A stretch of 32,834 nt of DNA from an uncultured Flavobacteriaceae bacterium (GCA_937930675.1 CALHCC010000096.1:1-32834), one strand, 5' to 3'. Counted from the first letter of the stretch, positions 1 to 10,600 are shown. The notes: generated by a model from the letters alone, not told the origin. Numbers and translations: made by a program.

Positions 1-2039
1 ACAGGCTTTTTTAGAAACAACCATTTAAATTTTAATCCAAACTCTGTAAAGGTAAAGCCACTTGCAGCTGCGGAAGCAATATTACTATGGTTTACGTAGC
101 TTTCTAACGTACAAAATTCGTTAAATTTATACCCTAAATTCGCTTGCACTCGGTAGGTACTTTGTTTGCTTTGTGCTTCTATAAATTGATACCCCACAGC
201 AGCAGTTAAACCGTAGTACATGTTTTTGTTTTTAGTCACCGCTTTGTCTTTAAGCAGGTTGATGAAAACTTCAACAGCGTTAAATTTAGAAGGACTAAAA
301 TACGTACTCGGAACTTGATTTTTAAATGCTAAAAATTGATAATTGACTCCTGTCTTTAAAACAGGTTTTCTTAGAATGTTGTAATATAAAGAAGTAAAGA
401 AAAGATTTCTTTGATTTCCATCGCTTTGTGAGGTGTAAAAATACTGCGTAAACCACCCTAAATTAAAATTTGTACTGATGTTGTAATTGGTGTAAAAGTG
501 GTTTTGAACAATGTTTCTGTTTAACAATTCAGCATTAAAATTTTGCAATTCTCTTTTGTATCCAACATCAAGATTTTGCAATTTAAAAGGTTGTGTTTTT
601 ATCAATAGATGTGCGTAAAACTGCTCGTAATCATTTTTGTTACCCCTTACCTTATCAATTCCCGCCAATGCCGAGATGTAAATTTGAGGATGAAGCTGAT
701 GTCCAATTCCCAACCCTAAAATAATAGACTTACTATCGTTATGGGTTACATTATTAAAAGCATCTTTGTAATTGTAAATAGCTTTTACAGAAGTTTTAGT
801 AGTTACGGGAATGTTTAATTTGTTGGTAAATGTATACGCTTCACTATCACCGTTATCAAATCCGTAGGCAATGCTAGAGGTAATAGACGGAAGTAAAGAT
901 TGATTGATTTTAACTATAAAATTTTCAATATCTGTCTGATTTGGAAACAATGTTAAAGCATGCTTAGCTGCTTCATAAGCTTTTTTAGTTTGATTGTTAG
1001 CTTTTAGGGCATTGGCTTTCCCTAAATTCCCATCAAACGAACTAGGATCTTCTTTAAGAATATGGTTGTATGTTTTAAGCGTATTTTTAAAATCTCCGGT
1101 ATACGTGTATAGCGTTGCTTTTAAACCCAATACCCATGTTTTGGAGGTGTCAAGCGTATTGATGTATTCTTGAGCAGCTTTAAATTTTCGATTCCAAATA
1201 AGTGCTTGTACGTATCTTTCTTGTGTACTTTCTTGGTCTTTTTTTGAATTTTGTTCGTTTAGTTGCTCTAATGTTTTATTGCTAATTTCTAAAGCTTTCT
1301 TGTTGTTTTCTTGTAAATGAGCAATTAGAGCTAAGCCATTTTTTGCTGTAAAAAACAACGCTTTAGTATCACACATCTCCACATACAATAGCTCTGCATT
1401 TTTATATTGTTTTGCTACCGTATAAGTGTTGGCTAAGTTTAAATAGATGTCTTTGTCTTTAGGGAATTGTTTAAAAATGGTTTTTAGAATATGAATTGCT
1501 TTTGCATGATGGTTGTTTTGAAGTTCTTGATATGCCCAACCCAAATACATATATTTTTTAGACGTTAAAGCATTGGAATTGTTTTTAGAAACCTCCAAAG
1601 CTTTATCAACATACACAATAGCTGTTTGATATTCTTTTAAATTCGATAGCGTATTTGCATAACCTAAAAGAGCAGGGAAACTTGTAGCATCTATGGCAAT
1701 AAGATGGGTATAATATTCCTTAGCCTGTTTAAACTCTTTATTCCATAGTAAAGACTCTCCGTAGTTTAATTTAAGTTCAAAATTGCGAGGAGCTACTTGT
1801 AACAATTCATTAAAAATAACTTTTGCTTCTGATGTCTTACCATTTAATCCAACAGCTCTTCCGTAACAAAGTTTTGCTGTTTTGTTATTAGGGAATTCAA
1901 CGAGTGTTTTTTTAAAATACGTTTCAGCTTCGTTGTATTTTCCTGTTTCTAACAATGTAAAACCTTTTTGTAGGTTTTGCGATACACAAAAAACGGTGGT
2001 TAACAAGCTGATTATATAGCAGAAGAATTCTTTTTTCAT
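1..2039 (-). CDS. TPR protein with C-terminal outer-membrane beta-barrel (YaiO/PgaA-like exporter), 3' end beyond window
   Basis: An open frame runs on the minus strand from ATG at 2039-2037 to the left edge without a stop, giving at least 679 codons; the C-terminus is missing. Residues 1-18 or so form a signal peptide (MKKEFFCYIISLLTTVFCVS). Residues about 20-385 are tandem TPR-like helix pairs, visible as repeated patterns such as KGFTLLETGKYNEAETYFKK. From about residue 390 the sequence switches to alternating beta-strands rich in Tyr, Phe and Asn, like a Bacteroidota outer-membrane barrel. Periplasmic TPR plus barrel is the layout of exopolysaccharide exporters (PgaA, BcsC, PelB) and of YaiO-family proteins. 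I infer that it moves the glycan made by the adjacent genes through the outer membrane. It is divergent from the flippase gene. The architecture is clear; the family name is not certain. Confidence 0.8.
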   Translation of the reverse strand, partial: MKKEFFCYIISLLTTVFCVSQNLQKGFTLLETGKYNEAETYFKKTLVEFPNNKTAKLCYGRAVGLNGKTSEAKVIFNELLQVAPRNFELKLNYGESLLWNKEFKQAKEYYTHLIAIDATSFPALLGYANTLSNLKEYQTAIVYVDKALEVSKNNSNALTSKKYMYLGWAYQELQNNHHAKAIHILKTIFKQFPKDKDIYLNLANTYTVAKQYKNAELLYVEMCDTKALFFTAKNGLALIAHLQENNKKALEISNKTLEQLNEQNSKKDQESTQERYVQALIWNRKFKAAQEYINTLDTSKTWVLGLKATLYTYTGDFKNTLKTYNHILKEDPSSFDGNLGKANALKANNQTKKAYEAAKHALTLFPNQTDIENFIVKINQSLLPSITSSIAYGFDNGDSEAYTFTNKLNIPVTTKTSVKAIYNYKDAFNNVTHNDSKSIILGLGIGHQLHPQIYISALAGIDKVRGNKNDYEQFYAHLLIKTQPFKLQNLDVGYKRELQNFNAELLNRNIVQNHFYTNYNISTNFNLGWFTQYFYTSQSDGNQRNLFFTSLYYNILRKPVLKTGVNYQFLAFKNQVPSTYFSPSKFNAVEVFINLLKDKAVTKNKNMYYGLTAAVGYQFIEAQSKQSTYRVQANLGYKFNEFCTLESYVNHSNIASAAASGFTFTEFGLKFKWLFLKKP

Positions 2040-2070
2040 AGGTCTATTATTTATAGATACAATTTAAGGA

Positions 2071-2078
2071 CAAACGTA
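2071..2078 (-). promoter_or_regulatory. Candidate -7 element for the TPR-barrel gene
   Basis: On the minus strand this reads TACGTTTG, an exact match to the Bacteroidota -7 consensus TAnnTTTG, 32 nt before the ATG. No clear TTG sits at the expected -33 distance, so this is only a partial promoter match. Confidence 0.4.
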
Positions 2079-2201
2079 TGTTTATTCATCGTACGAAAAC
2101 GGTCGTTAAACGAATTAAAACAAGCTTTGATGGAGTTTTAACTGAAATTAGCTCTTAAAAGTCATTTTTTAGACAGTAAAGACCAAACAAAAAATAGCCT
2201 T

Positions 2202-3455
2202 ATGAAACTTATAATTGCTTTAAAAAACAAGTATCTATCACAAGAGAATACCTTTATGTTAAGTGTGTTGTTGGTAAACGCAGGAAACTATATATACAAT
2301 TTAGTATTAGGAAGGTGGTTGGGACCCAAACAATTTTCGGATGCCGCTATTTTAATTACGTTGTTGTTGGTATTGTCTTTTGTAGCAATGACATTTCAAA
2401 TTTCTGTAGCGAGATTTTCGGCAACGTTTCAACAAAAACGATTGCCTGTTTTTTTAACTTATGTCTTAAAAAATGCCTTGTATGTCGGTTTTTTCTTAGG
2501 TTTCATCACTATTGCTTTTGCACATCAATTGCAAGTGTTTTTTAAAACCTCATCTAGCACCATGTTTGTATTATTTGGATGCGGAATTCCTCTGTATTTT
2601 TTGATGAGTGTAAACCGAGGAATATACCAAGGTACCAAGCAGTTTAATAAATTATCCATTACTTATCAAACAGAAATGTGTACGCGGTTGTTGGTTACTT
2701 TAGGGCTTATCTATGTTGTAAAAATAAATTTATCCAATGTAGTAGCGGTGGGTATTGTGATCTCATTATTGGTAGCATTGTTTCCGCTTCAAATAAAATC
2801 ATCCATGGTAAAAACAACTACAAAACTATCGACTCTAGAAAAACAAACGATTCAAAAGTTTTTTGTCATTACAGCATTTTACGAGCTTACGCAGATTGTG
2901 ATTAATAATAGTGATATTTTGTTGGTAAAACATTATTTCGATACCTATCAGGCAGGTTTGTATGCCTCGTTAGCACTAATAGGTCGGGTGGTTTATTTTA
3001 TAGCCTGGATGTTTGTAATGTTGTTATTGCCTACGGTGGTACAGTTAAAAAAAGAAGGGAAACCTACCACACCTGTTTTTGTAAAATACGTAGCCTATAT
3101 TTTATGTATTGCCATTGCTATTGTCTTGATGTGCAAATGGTGCCCCGTATTTATTATTAATACGTTATTTGGGAGTAGTTATGTGAGTATGGCTCCTTTG
3201 CTTTGGAAATATGCTTTGGCTACGGGAATTTTTGCTGTTGCAAATATTTTTGCTTATTATTTTTTATCGTTAGACCAATACTTGCCTGTAATTATATCAG
3301 GAGTATTTGGAGTTTTACAATTGGTGTTTATTGTTTTTTATCACAATACGTTGGCAGACGTTGTGCAAGTACAAATTTATGCCATGTTATTGTTGTTGCT
3401 ATTTCAGTGTGCTACTTTTTGGATGATGAGTCGTAAACAAAAAACAAGAGTTTAA
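2202..3455 (+). CDS. Polysaccharide flippase (Wzx/MATE-like, MOP superfamily)
   Basis: 417 residues, almost entirely hydrophobic, with about 12 predicted membrane segments evenly spread from residue 15 to 405. The N-terminus (LVNAGNYIYNLVLGRWLGPK) matches the opening helix of Wzx/RfbX-type flippases, including the small-residue and GPxxF region; length is normal for the family. Such proteins move undecaprenyl-linked or similar lipid-linked glycans from the cytoplasmic to the periplasmic leaflet of the inner membrane. Its place between a TPR-barrel exporter and a GT4 enzyme supports a glycan-export role. PelG, the flippase-like protein of Pel polysaccharide systems, is an alternative relative, but I cannot show orthology. 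It is probably its own transcription unit, ended by the hairpin at 3599-3633. Confidence 0.8.
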   Translation: MKLIIALKNKYLSQENTFMLSVLLVNAGNYIYNLVLGRWLGPKQFSDAAILITLLLVLSFVAMTFQISVARFSATFQQKRLPVFLTYVLKNALYVGFFLGFITIAFAHQLQVFFKTSSSTMFVLFGCGIPLYFLMSVNRGIYQGTKQFNKLSITYQTEMCTRLLVTLGLIYVVKINLSNVVAVGIVISLLVALFPLQIKSSMVKTTTKLSTLEKQTIQKFFVITAFYELTQIVINNSDILLVKHYFDTYQAGLYASLALIGRVVYFIAWMFVMLLLPTVVQLKKEGKPTTPVFVKYVAYILCIAIAIVLMCKWCPVFIINTLFGSSYVSMAPLLWKYALATGIFAVANIFAYYFLSLDQYLPVIISGVFGVLQLVFIVFYHNTLADVVQVQIYAMLLLLLFQCATFWMMSRKQKTRV

Positions 3456-3598
3456 TCTGTTCTATATTTAGAATTTGATGTGTTAGATTGCGTGAATTTT
3501 GTCATGATAAGGAACAAGATTTGTATCGAAATCAGGTTCTCAATGTTTTACTTCTTTAGATTGGTTTCATTATCCAGTAGTTTTATAAAGATAAAATC

Positions 3599-3633
3599 TC
3601 CGTTTATCGATAGTCCCAATATCGATAAACGGA
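3599..3633 (+). terminator. Hairpin terminator downstream of the flippase gene
   Basis: A perfect 14-bp inverted repeat, TCCGTTTATCGATA and its complement, flanks a 7-nt loop and is followed by a T-rich run (ATTCTTTTTT). It lies 143 nt after the flippase stop in the 291-nt gap before the GT4 gene. Rho-independent termination is the simplest reading. The stem is AT-rich and far from the stop codon, so a different role is possible. Confidence 0.6.
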
Positions 3634-3746
3634 ATTCTTTTTTAGAAGCTGTAATTCATCGATACAAAAAGGGGAGTTGGCTAAAATTTGGCTAAAAGGG
3701 TACGATTCGGTTGCAAATTTATCATAGAATTTAAAATTGTAACCTT

Positions 3747-4961
3747 ATGAAACTAGCCATTGTCACCTCTTATCCGCCAAGTAAAGTAACGTTGAATGAA
3801 TATGCGTATCATTTAGTAAAGCACTTTAGACAAAAAGAAGAAATTTCTGAAATTGTTTTATTAACAGATGAAACACCAGAAGCAAAAGACATCAATTTTA
3901 AAACTCAAGGTTGTAAAATAACAATAAAAGAATGTTGGAAGTTTAACAGTTATAAAAACATGGTTACCGTTACGCAAGCAATCACAGCTATACGTCCAGA
4001 TGCAGTGTTGTTTAATTTACAATTTATGAAGTTTGGAGACAAAAAAATGGCAGCGGCTTTAGGGTTATTGTTGCCTTTGGTATGTAAATTAAAAAGAATA
4101 CCAAACATAGTCTTACTACATAATATTTTAGAAGAAGTAGACTTGGGAACCGCAGGTTTTACCTCTAACAAATGGATGCAAAAAATATATGGTTTTATAG
4201 GGGCAACCTTAACAAAAATGTTATTACAAGCTGATACCGTAGCGGTAACTATGCAAAAATACGTAGATGTATTAGCACAAAAATACAAGGCTACCAATGT
4301 AATATTAATACCACATGGAACTTTTGAAATGGCAGCAGTACCTAATTACAAAACAAAAGCAGGAGCGTTAAAAGTAATGACTTTCGGAAAGTTTGGAACC
4401 TATAAAAAAGTAGAAATGATGATAGAAGCTGTAGAAAAAGTAAGAAACACTACAGGTTTAGAATTAGAAGTAGTAATTGCAGGAACAGACAATCCAAATG
4501 TGCCAGGGTACTTGGCAGGAGTTCAAAAAGAGTACCGTCATGTAAAAGGAGTAACTTTTACAGGTTATGTAGAGGAAGAGGAGGTAGCTCCATTGTTTAG
4601 AGAAAGTGCTGTGGTGGTATTTCCATATACCGCTACTACAGGAAGCTCAGGAGTATTACACCAAGCAGGGAGTTATGGTAAAGCAGTGGTGATGCCAGAT
4701 TTAGGAGATTTGGCACTGTTGGTGCAAGAGGAAGGATACCAAGGAGAATTTTTTAATCCTACCAGTGTAGATAGTTTGGCAACAGCCATTCAGAACATTG
4801 TAACGGACGAAGCGTATAGAGTAGCTTTAGGAAAAGCAAATTACAAAGCGGCTACTGCATTTCCTATGAGTTTGATTACAGATAGGTATGTAGATCATTT
4901 TGAACGTATTATTTTGGAAAAACAAGCTGGACAAACAGCAACAGTCTCTGTTAAGGCATAA
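3747..4961 (+). CDS. Glycosyltransferase family 4 (GT-B fold)
   Basis: 404 residues. The N-terminal Rossmann half starts with MKLAIVTSYPPSK, the usual GT4 acceptor-domain opening with glycine replaced by serine. The C-terminal nucleotide-sugar half begins near residue 207, with FGKFGTYKK at 213-221 and the phosphate/sugar-binding segment TTGSSGVLHQAGSYGKAVV at about 297-315. That segment replaces the commoner EGFGLxxxEAMA motif; the TxxSSGxL form is typical of one GT4 subgroup. No signal peptide or membrane helix is visible, so it should act at the cytoplasmic face. The donor and acceptor cannot be read from sequence. The 3' end overlaps the convergent hydrolase gene by 11 nt. No clear -7 element was found upstream; an 11-nt tandem repeat (unit TTGGCTAAAAT) lies at about 3677-3697. 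Confidence 0.85.
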   Translation: MKLAIVTSYPPSKVTLNEYAYHLVKHFRQKEEISEIVLLTDETPEAKDINFKTQGCKITIKECWKFNSYKNMVTVTQAITAIRPDAVLFNLQFMKFGDKKMAAALGLLLPLVCKLKRIPNIVLLHNILEEVDLGTAGFTSNKWMQKIYGFIGATLTKMLLQADTVAVTMQKYVDVLAQKYKATNVILIPHGTFEMAAVPNYKTKAGALKVMTFGKFGTYKKVEMMIEAVEKVRNTTGLELEVVIAGTDNPNVPGYLAGVQKEYRHVKGVTFTGYVEEEEVAPLFRESAVVVFPYTATTGSSGVLHQAGSYGKAVVMPDLGDLALLVQEEGYQGEFFNPTSVDSLATAIQNIVTDEAYRVALGKANYKAATAFPMSLITDRYVDHFERIILEKQAGQTATVSVKA

Positions 4962-6477
4962 CTAAATATTCAAAAGATTTTTTTCGTTTCCCTTTTTGGT
5001 TGATAAAACCAAAATGTTTTTGATGGTATTTTCTCCAAGGAAGTTTTCCAACAACTTCTTTGGGGATTTTTTTAAAATCGTATAAGGTCCAAGCCATGAA
5101 AGGAATGTGGTGTTTTTTAGCGATTTCCTGAAACCTTTTGTGGTATTGAGCCTGATCTTCTTCTGAGTTTCCAAAAACATTCCAAATACCTCGGTAACTA
5201 GACAGACCAAATTCTCCTATGACAATGGTTTTGTTAGGGATTTTGTTTTTTAGCTGAGCATACTTTTGAGGTAATTCTTGCAACTTTTCGTAATAATGAA
5301 AAGAAACAAAATCCAATCGGTCAGCTAAAATGGAAGCACTTTGCGTATTAGACCACCCGATAGTCACAGGATGTTTGGAGTCTATAGATTTTACATAGGT
5401 AATCATTTGTTTAAGCCAGGCAAGTATTGTAGATTTTCCTCTACTTTCAAAATCTAAATTAGGTTCATTTTTAATATCCCAGGCAAACAAAGTAGGATGT
5501 TCTTTAAGAGCATTTACAATGTGTAAGGCATGTTGGTTGTTTAAGGTCCAATCGCTTACCGAATAATCTCCATAAAAATCAAACAGCGTTACAATGGTTT
5601 TTAAGTTGTTTTGGTGTGCAATGTCTAATACCTTTTTTAATTTCTTTAATTTTTCGGGACGTACTTCCGAAGCTCCAAAATCTTGGTATTGAATAAAAAT
5701 TCGCAGGGTATTGATTCCTGCATCTTTAAGAAGTTCAAAATCTTTATGAATAATTGTTGGATTAAACTTTGTTCCAAACATATCCCATGGAGTTTCTTGC
5801 GGATAATAATTAATTCCCTTTATGGTTGTATCTACAGGAATAGGAGGAAAGGATTCTTTGTGATGTACTGTAGGTTTTATTTTTAAAATTTGTCTTGTTT
5901 TCCAAAAACCATCTTCTAGTAATAATATGTATTGATAGGTGTTGGTTTCAGAAGTTTCAAGAATTAATTGTTTGTTTTTAAACACTCGTTTTACTTCTGT
6001 TACATCGTAATCTGTAAGTTCTATCAATTGACCATCTTCACTAAACAAGTTAATTTCAGGGTGATGATTTAAGGTAGTACTTTCTATAGTAATAGCATTG
6101 TTCGTATTAAAATCTATATATTTTTTTAGCTGAGTTAAAGCATTTTTGGTAAAATAATTTTCTAAACCTTTGGTGGTATTTTTTTCAAAAGCAAGCTGCT
6201 TTACATACCAGCTGTTTAAATAATCTTTTTCTACCAATTTTAAGTTGCTGTTAGAAATGGTTCTTCCTTTGACTTTGGTATTGTTCCATTGTAAAGTAGG
6301 TTGGTAATGTGGTGTTTCGTAAATTTTAGTATGAAGCATTAAATTTTTATCAGCTCCCGTATTTAAGTAGGTAAACACTTTACTTAGGCCTACTAAAGCA
6401 AGCGTAATTAGTAAAATGTAGAAACTTATAAGTACCGTTCTAATAATTAGTTTGGTATAGTGAATACGAATCATCAT
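4951..6477 (-). CDS. Membrane-anchored clan-A glycoside hydrolase (GH5/cellulase-like TIM barrel) with NTF2-like domain
   Basis: 508 residues. One N-terminal membrane segment at about 11-35 (RTVLISFYILLITLALVGL) anchors it in the inner membrane with the rest in the periplasm. Residues about 75-200 look like an NTF2-like alpha+beta domain (DYLNSWYVKQL to DGFWKTRQILKI). Residues 218-508 form a TIM barrel: GINYYPQETPWDMFG, then AGINTLRIF. The proposed acid/base is Glu338 in WDIKNEPN and the nucleophile Glu422 in VIGEFG, the two-glutamate arrangement of clan GH-A. Both catalytic residues are present, so it should be active on a beta-glycan. The ATG overlaps the stop of the upstream gene (ATGA), and the operon has 1- and 4-nt overlaps throughout. 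I infer trimming or quality control of the glycan made by this locus. The substrate and exact GH family are unknown. Confidence 0.8.
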   Translation of the reverse strand: MMIRIHYTKLIIRTVLISFYILLITLALVGLSKVFTYLNTGADKNLMLHTKIYETPHYQPTLQWNNTKVKGRTISNSNLKLVEKDYLNSWYVKQLAFEKNTTKGLENYFTKNALTQLKKYIDFNTNNAITIESTTLNHHPEINLFSEDGQLIELTDYDVTEVKRVFKNKQLILETSETNTYQYILLLEDGFWKTRQILKIKPTVHHKESFPPIPVDTTIKGINYYPQETPWDMFGTKFNPTIIHKDFELLKDAGINTLRIFIQYQDFGASEVRPEKLKKLKKVLDIAHQNNLKTIVTLFDFYGDYSVSDWTLNNQHALHIVNALKEHPTLFAWDIKNEPNLDFESRGKSTILAWLKQMITYVKSIDSKHPVTIGWSNTQSASILADRLDFVSFHYYEKLQELPQKYAQLKNKIPNKTIVIGEFGLSSYRGIWNVFGNSEEDQAQYHKRFQEIAKKHHIPFMAWTLYDFKKIPKEVVGKLPWRKYHQKHFGFINQKGKRKKSFEYLVMP

Positions 6478-7646
6478 GGAATGTTTATTTCTTTATGTTG
6501 GTTAGCCGCATTTATTTTTAAGGTATAAGTGTGTTCAGGACTTAGGTAATTGCCTAGATATACCTTGCTACCACCATTTTCTGTTTGCGTACGTAGTTGT
6601 TTAATGAATTGATGATTTTTAAAAATCTGGATAAAAATCTCCAAACCATCAGGAGCAAATTGATGCATATAACTTTTAAAATCTCCAATAAATAAGGTTT
6701 TATTTTCGGGATGGTATTCAACACGATATTCAGAAATAGCTTCTTTAAATTGAATATCAATAGGTTTACTTTTAGCCATTTCATTCACAAAAGCAGTCAC
6801 TTTCCATTGCTGTTCAAAATCAGGATGAATAATTTTAGCACTTGCAATTCCGTGAATTGTGCTACCATAGGTTTGATGCGTTTGTCCTGTATTCGTTTCC
6901 ATTTTAAAGTTGACCAAAGTACCATCTACCACAATATTGTTGTAAACATCTTTAAGCACAGAGGTAGTAAATGTTACAATTTGATTGCCATCAGCAAAAT
7001 GATGATTTGTTTTGTAAAATAATTTAAAATCAGTAGGCTGATTAGGGGTGATTTCTAAACTGTGCTCTTTGGTGTTTTTGTTTTTACACGTAGCACTAAT
7101 AAACATTCTTCCGCTTTTGGGTTGTGTGTAAATTAAATGGTGTGCCGTCATTCCATCAAAAATAAGTGTGTTTTTTGTTTGTTCGTTTACATAGCCTTGA
7201 TGAATAGTAATAGGAGTGCCTTTAGGTAAAGGATTGTCTAAACGGTCCAAGGGTATGGTTACTAGCATGGCATAATCTTGCGTTCCTGCCAGTAAACTAG
7301 GAGGTCCTAAATAGGTTTCTATGTTGGCTACGTTTTCTAAAGGAGAAATGTAAAAAGAGCCTTTGTTGTTTTCTGTGTTTTCTGGAAAACTCCAATGAAT
7401 CCATCCACTTTTTTTAGAGATAAAATCAGGAATGTGATAGGTAACTATGTCTTTTTGAATTTGGGGAATTAGTAAGGTATTCCCATAGCTAGAATGGATG
7501 TATAGCGGCTGTGCTTGTTTGTTAGTAGCTTTGAATTGGAGGTTTATTTTTTGCCCAGCTTGGTACGTTGTACGCGTGTTTTTTTGAGCAACCATGTTAC
7601 TGGCAACTAGAATGATAAAAACGATATGTGTTAAATAAAATTTCAT
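6474..7646 (-). CDS. Exported beta-sandwich protein of unknown function
   Basis: 390 residues with a signal peptide, MKFYLTHIVFIILVASNMVAQ, cut near residue 20-21; no lipobox, so probably soluble periplasmic or secreted. The body is beta-rich. A middle segment (about 225-300, VTFTTSVLKDVYNNIVVDGT to WKVTAFVNE) resembles bacterial Ig-like, invasin-type domains, in which DxxNNxVxxGTxV is a common turn. The N-terminal part also reads as beta-sandwich. No catalytic motif is visible. The start overlaps the stop of the GT-C gene by one base (TAATG) and its stop overlaps the hydrolase start, so the three are translationally coupled. I infer a periplasmic scaffold or glycan-binding partner of the hydrolase and GT-C protein; the function is not recognised. 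Confidence 0.75.
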   Translation of the reverse strand: MKFYLTHIVFIILVASNMVAQKNTRTTYQAGQKINLQFKATNKQAQPLYIHSSYGNTLLIPQIQKDIVTYHIPDFISKKSGWIHWSFPENTENNKGSFYISPLENVANIETYLGPPSLLAGTQDYAMLVTIPLDRLDNPLPKGTPITIHQGYVNEQTKNTLIFDGMTAHHLIYTQPKSGRMFISATCKNKNTKEHSLEITPNQPTDFKLFYKTNHHFADGNQIVTFTTSVLKDVYNNIVVDGTLVNFKMETNTGQTHQTYGSTIHGIASAKIIHPDFEQQWKVTAFVNEMAKSKPIDIQFKEAISEYRVEYHPENKTLFIGDFKSYMHQFAPDGLEIFIQIFKNHQFIKQLRTQTENGGSKVYLGNYLSPEHTYTLKINAANQHKEINIP

Positions 7647-10600
7647 TAATAAGGAATTCCAGTATACGTATTTACTTCTATTTTAATAAAAGGGATGTGT
7701 GGTAGGTTTGTTTTTATAAAAGATAATTTTTCTTGATTAGAAGGTTGTGTATTGTTAGGCAATCCGTTTACAAAACAATGTTCTAGGCTACTATTAATAA
7801 TCTGTACATCATTGAGTGAAGGTAATGGATGCGTAAAGTTTAATTTACGTTGTTGTCGTATTCCCGAAATTAGAAATTGATGGTCTACATTAATTAATTC
7901 TTGTTGTTGGTTGTAGTAAGAAATAATTAGCTGAGGTATGGTGGCTTCTGAAGTTCCACTATTGTAGAGTGTTCCTGTGAGGTACTTGGAATGTATATTA
8001 ACATTGCTAATGGCTGTTTTTTTATACAAATCCGTTCCTGTTACATTTCCAGCAGCATGCAAATCAAACTTTGTAGGAATGTCAGCAAAGTCTACAGGAG
8101 TAAATTCTTTGGGGTTAAATGTTTTTGGACTTTTGTCTGTCGCTTTTAGCCAAGCAATTCCTTCAAAATCTATTTTAAAAGAAGTTATTTCTTTAGGCAG
8201 TAGTTTGTGTTTTAGAACATCTTTAGCACTATAATTCCCCAACTTTACGTTGTTATGATTGTATAAAGTAGCATTTAAAACCACATCAGCAGGTGTATTA
8301 TCGATATTTTGAATTTCTCCAATCATATAAAATTGCTCCTTTTTTTTGATGAGCCTGGCACTCAAAATACGGAGTTTGGGTTGTTTTAATATATCTTCAT
8401 GATGTGTTTGTTCTGTAGTAATTCTTCGTCGTCCTTGGTTGTGAAATTTAGGAATGTTTTCTACATACAATTGATCGGGAGGAAGGTCTTTGTTTTTTTC
8501 TTCGACATTTACATACCATTTTTTATGTATTTTTTCTAAATCTTTAAAGCAACTATCTTTTATAATTTCTAATGCGGTAATCCATTCGGTGTTTACTTTA
8601 ACCGTAGCTGTAGTGTCTGTTTGTTTTACCACATTTACGGTAATAGCCTCCATTTTTGCATAAGAACTTAACAAACCATCTGTTACCGAAATTTCTAACA
8701 TGTACTGATCCATGCCAATATCATTCTTAGGATTTATCAAATGATAGGCTTTTTTAAATCGTTTAAAATCCAAATGATCAAAATAAGCGAGCGTTGCATT
8801 CGTAGGAGTTCTTTGTGCATCGTTTTTAATATAAAATAGATAGCAAGAATAGGCGATGATACTTAGCAGTACTACTGCCCAACCTTGTAATACCATAGCT
8901 AATTTCCAAGGTTTTTTGTAAACGTATACCAAACTTGTAGAATGTTTCTTCTGAACTACTTTTTTAATTTTAAAAGTTCTAGAAACCAGTGTTTGCAAAT
9001 TTAAAATAAGGGCAATAAACGCCGTTAATAATGGAACCACTCCCCAATGAATTTTTTGCCAAGTGGCAACATCTATTCTAGGTAGTATTACTCCCATGGG
9101 AGGAATATTGAGTTTTTCCCAAACCATAATTCCGTTTTCCAATTGTCGTAATCGTTGCCAACCACAGAAGTACAAAACAGGATCGTAGAATTTGTCGTTA
9201 GAAAAAATGTATTTAAGATGGTATTTTTCGGGTACGGTTAAAAATTGTTGTAAAGAACCTAAGCCTTCAATTCCTTTAAACTTAGAATTTTCTAAACGCT
9301 CTATGGCTCTTGTGGTTAACTCTGGCAATCGTCTTGCAGAATGATAATTTCCGTCCACACTCAATGCTTGTGTATTAGAACCCAACCAAGCCATTTGATC
9401 GCCAAACCCTAATGTTAAATATCTCCATTGATCATGCTGATCTTGGTTTAAAAAGTTAACAATGGGTAACATTTTAATTTTAGCAGGTTGCGAAGGTCTA
9501 AAATAACCCAAGCTAATGGTAAACACCGCCATAAACAGAAATAGAAAAGCCAAAACTCCTCCAAGAATTCTATGGTAAACAGCACTTGTTTTTTTCTGAA
9601 TGGCTTGTTTTATATCTCCTTCTGCAAATCTGTATATAAATTCTCCTGTCATGGGAATGGCCATAATGGCTGCCCATAACGTAAATCTATCTAGGGTGAG
9701 AATATTAAACGCGTTGGCTCCTAAAATTAATTTAGGCAGGGGAGTAGTACCACCTGTACCCAATAAGGTTAACATAGAAATAGACAAACCAAAGCAAATA
9801 AACTTTTTACTGTAATACCTGTAAAATACATACGGAAGTATAAAAAGTAAAATTCCCCATGGAATCACAAAAAAGGCCAATCCAGAAGAAGTAACCTCTA
9901 AAAAATGATCTCTAGATCCGTGTGGAATAGGGACTTGCGTAATGGGGTTGTTCTTGGTGTTGATCCAATACGGAAGTAAACAACTGATGATCATAAACAA
10001 GGATGAAATTCCAAAAGCTAAAATTCGTTTGAATAATTTTTTAAAGGACGTTAAAAAGTGTATAAAAGTTACTTGTTTTAAATCTTGAGTTTCTTGTGCT
10101 GCCATTTCTATCACCGCGGTACCTATTAACGGAAAAATAAAGAATACCATTCCAAAAATGGGAGTTACATGGTGTGACGTTACGGTGACAGAAATAAGCG
10201 AAATCGCCTTAAAAAAATACTTAAGCTTTCCTCTGGTGAGCCATAAATATATTTCGGGTAAGGCATGACACAGAATAGAAAGCCCAATAATACTAGGTAA
10301 CTGACCAAATAAATGTAAGGTTTCTATAAAAGTAGAAGAGAGGATGGCAACAAGAGCAGCATACCCCGCTGAGGTTCGGTTTTGAGTGATTAAAAGAGAA
10401 AATCGATAGATACCTGTAATAAAAAGAACAACTGCAATAAGAGTTAAGCTAAACAGTCCAAATTTTAATCCGCCTATTAAAGACAATAAGGCAATGGATT
10501 GATGGACCAGTGGCGGATAACTCATTACCGTAAAACCTGTGTACCATTTAAAGTTCCAAGGTTCAAACCAATTATGTGCATAATGATCGGCAAAAAATAA

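Noticed and set aside
3480-3695. 71-codon plus-strand ORF between the flippase and GT4 genes
   Set aside because: It runs through the perfect hairpin, its composition is not protein-like, and it has no recognisable motif.
1-4961. Assignment of the TPR-barrel, flippase and GT4 genes as pelB, pelG and pelF
   Set aside because: The order of functions is similar, but lengths differ, no PelA-type deacetylase or PelD/PelE is present, and the GT4 sequence is not recognisably PelF.
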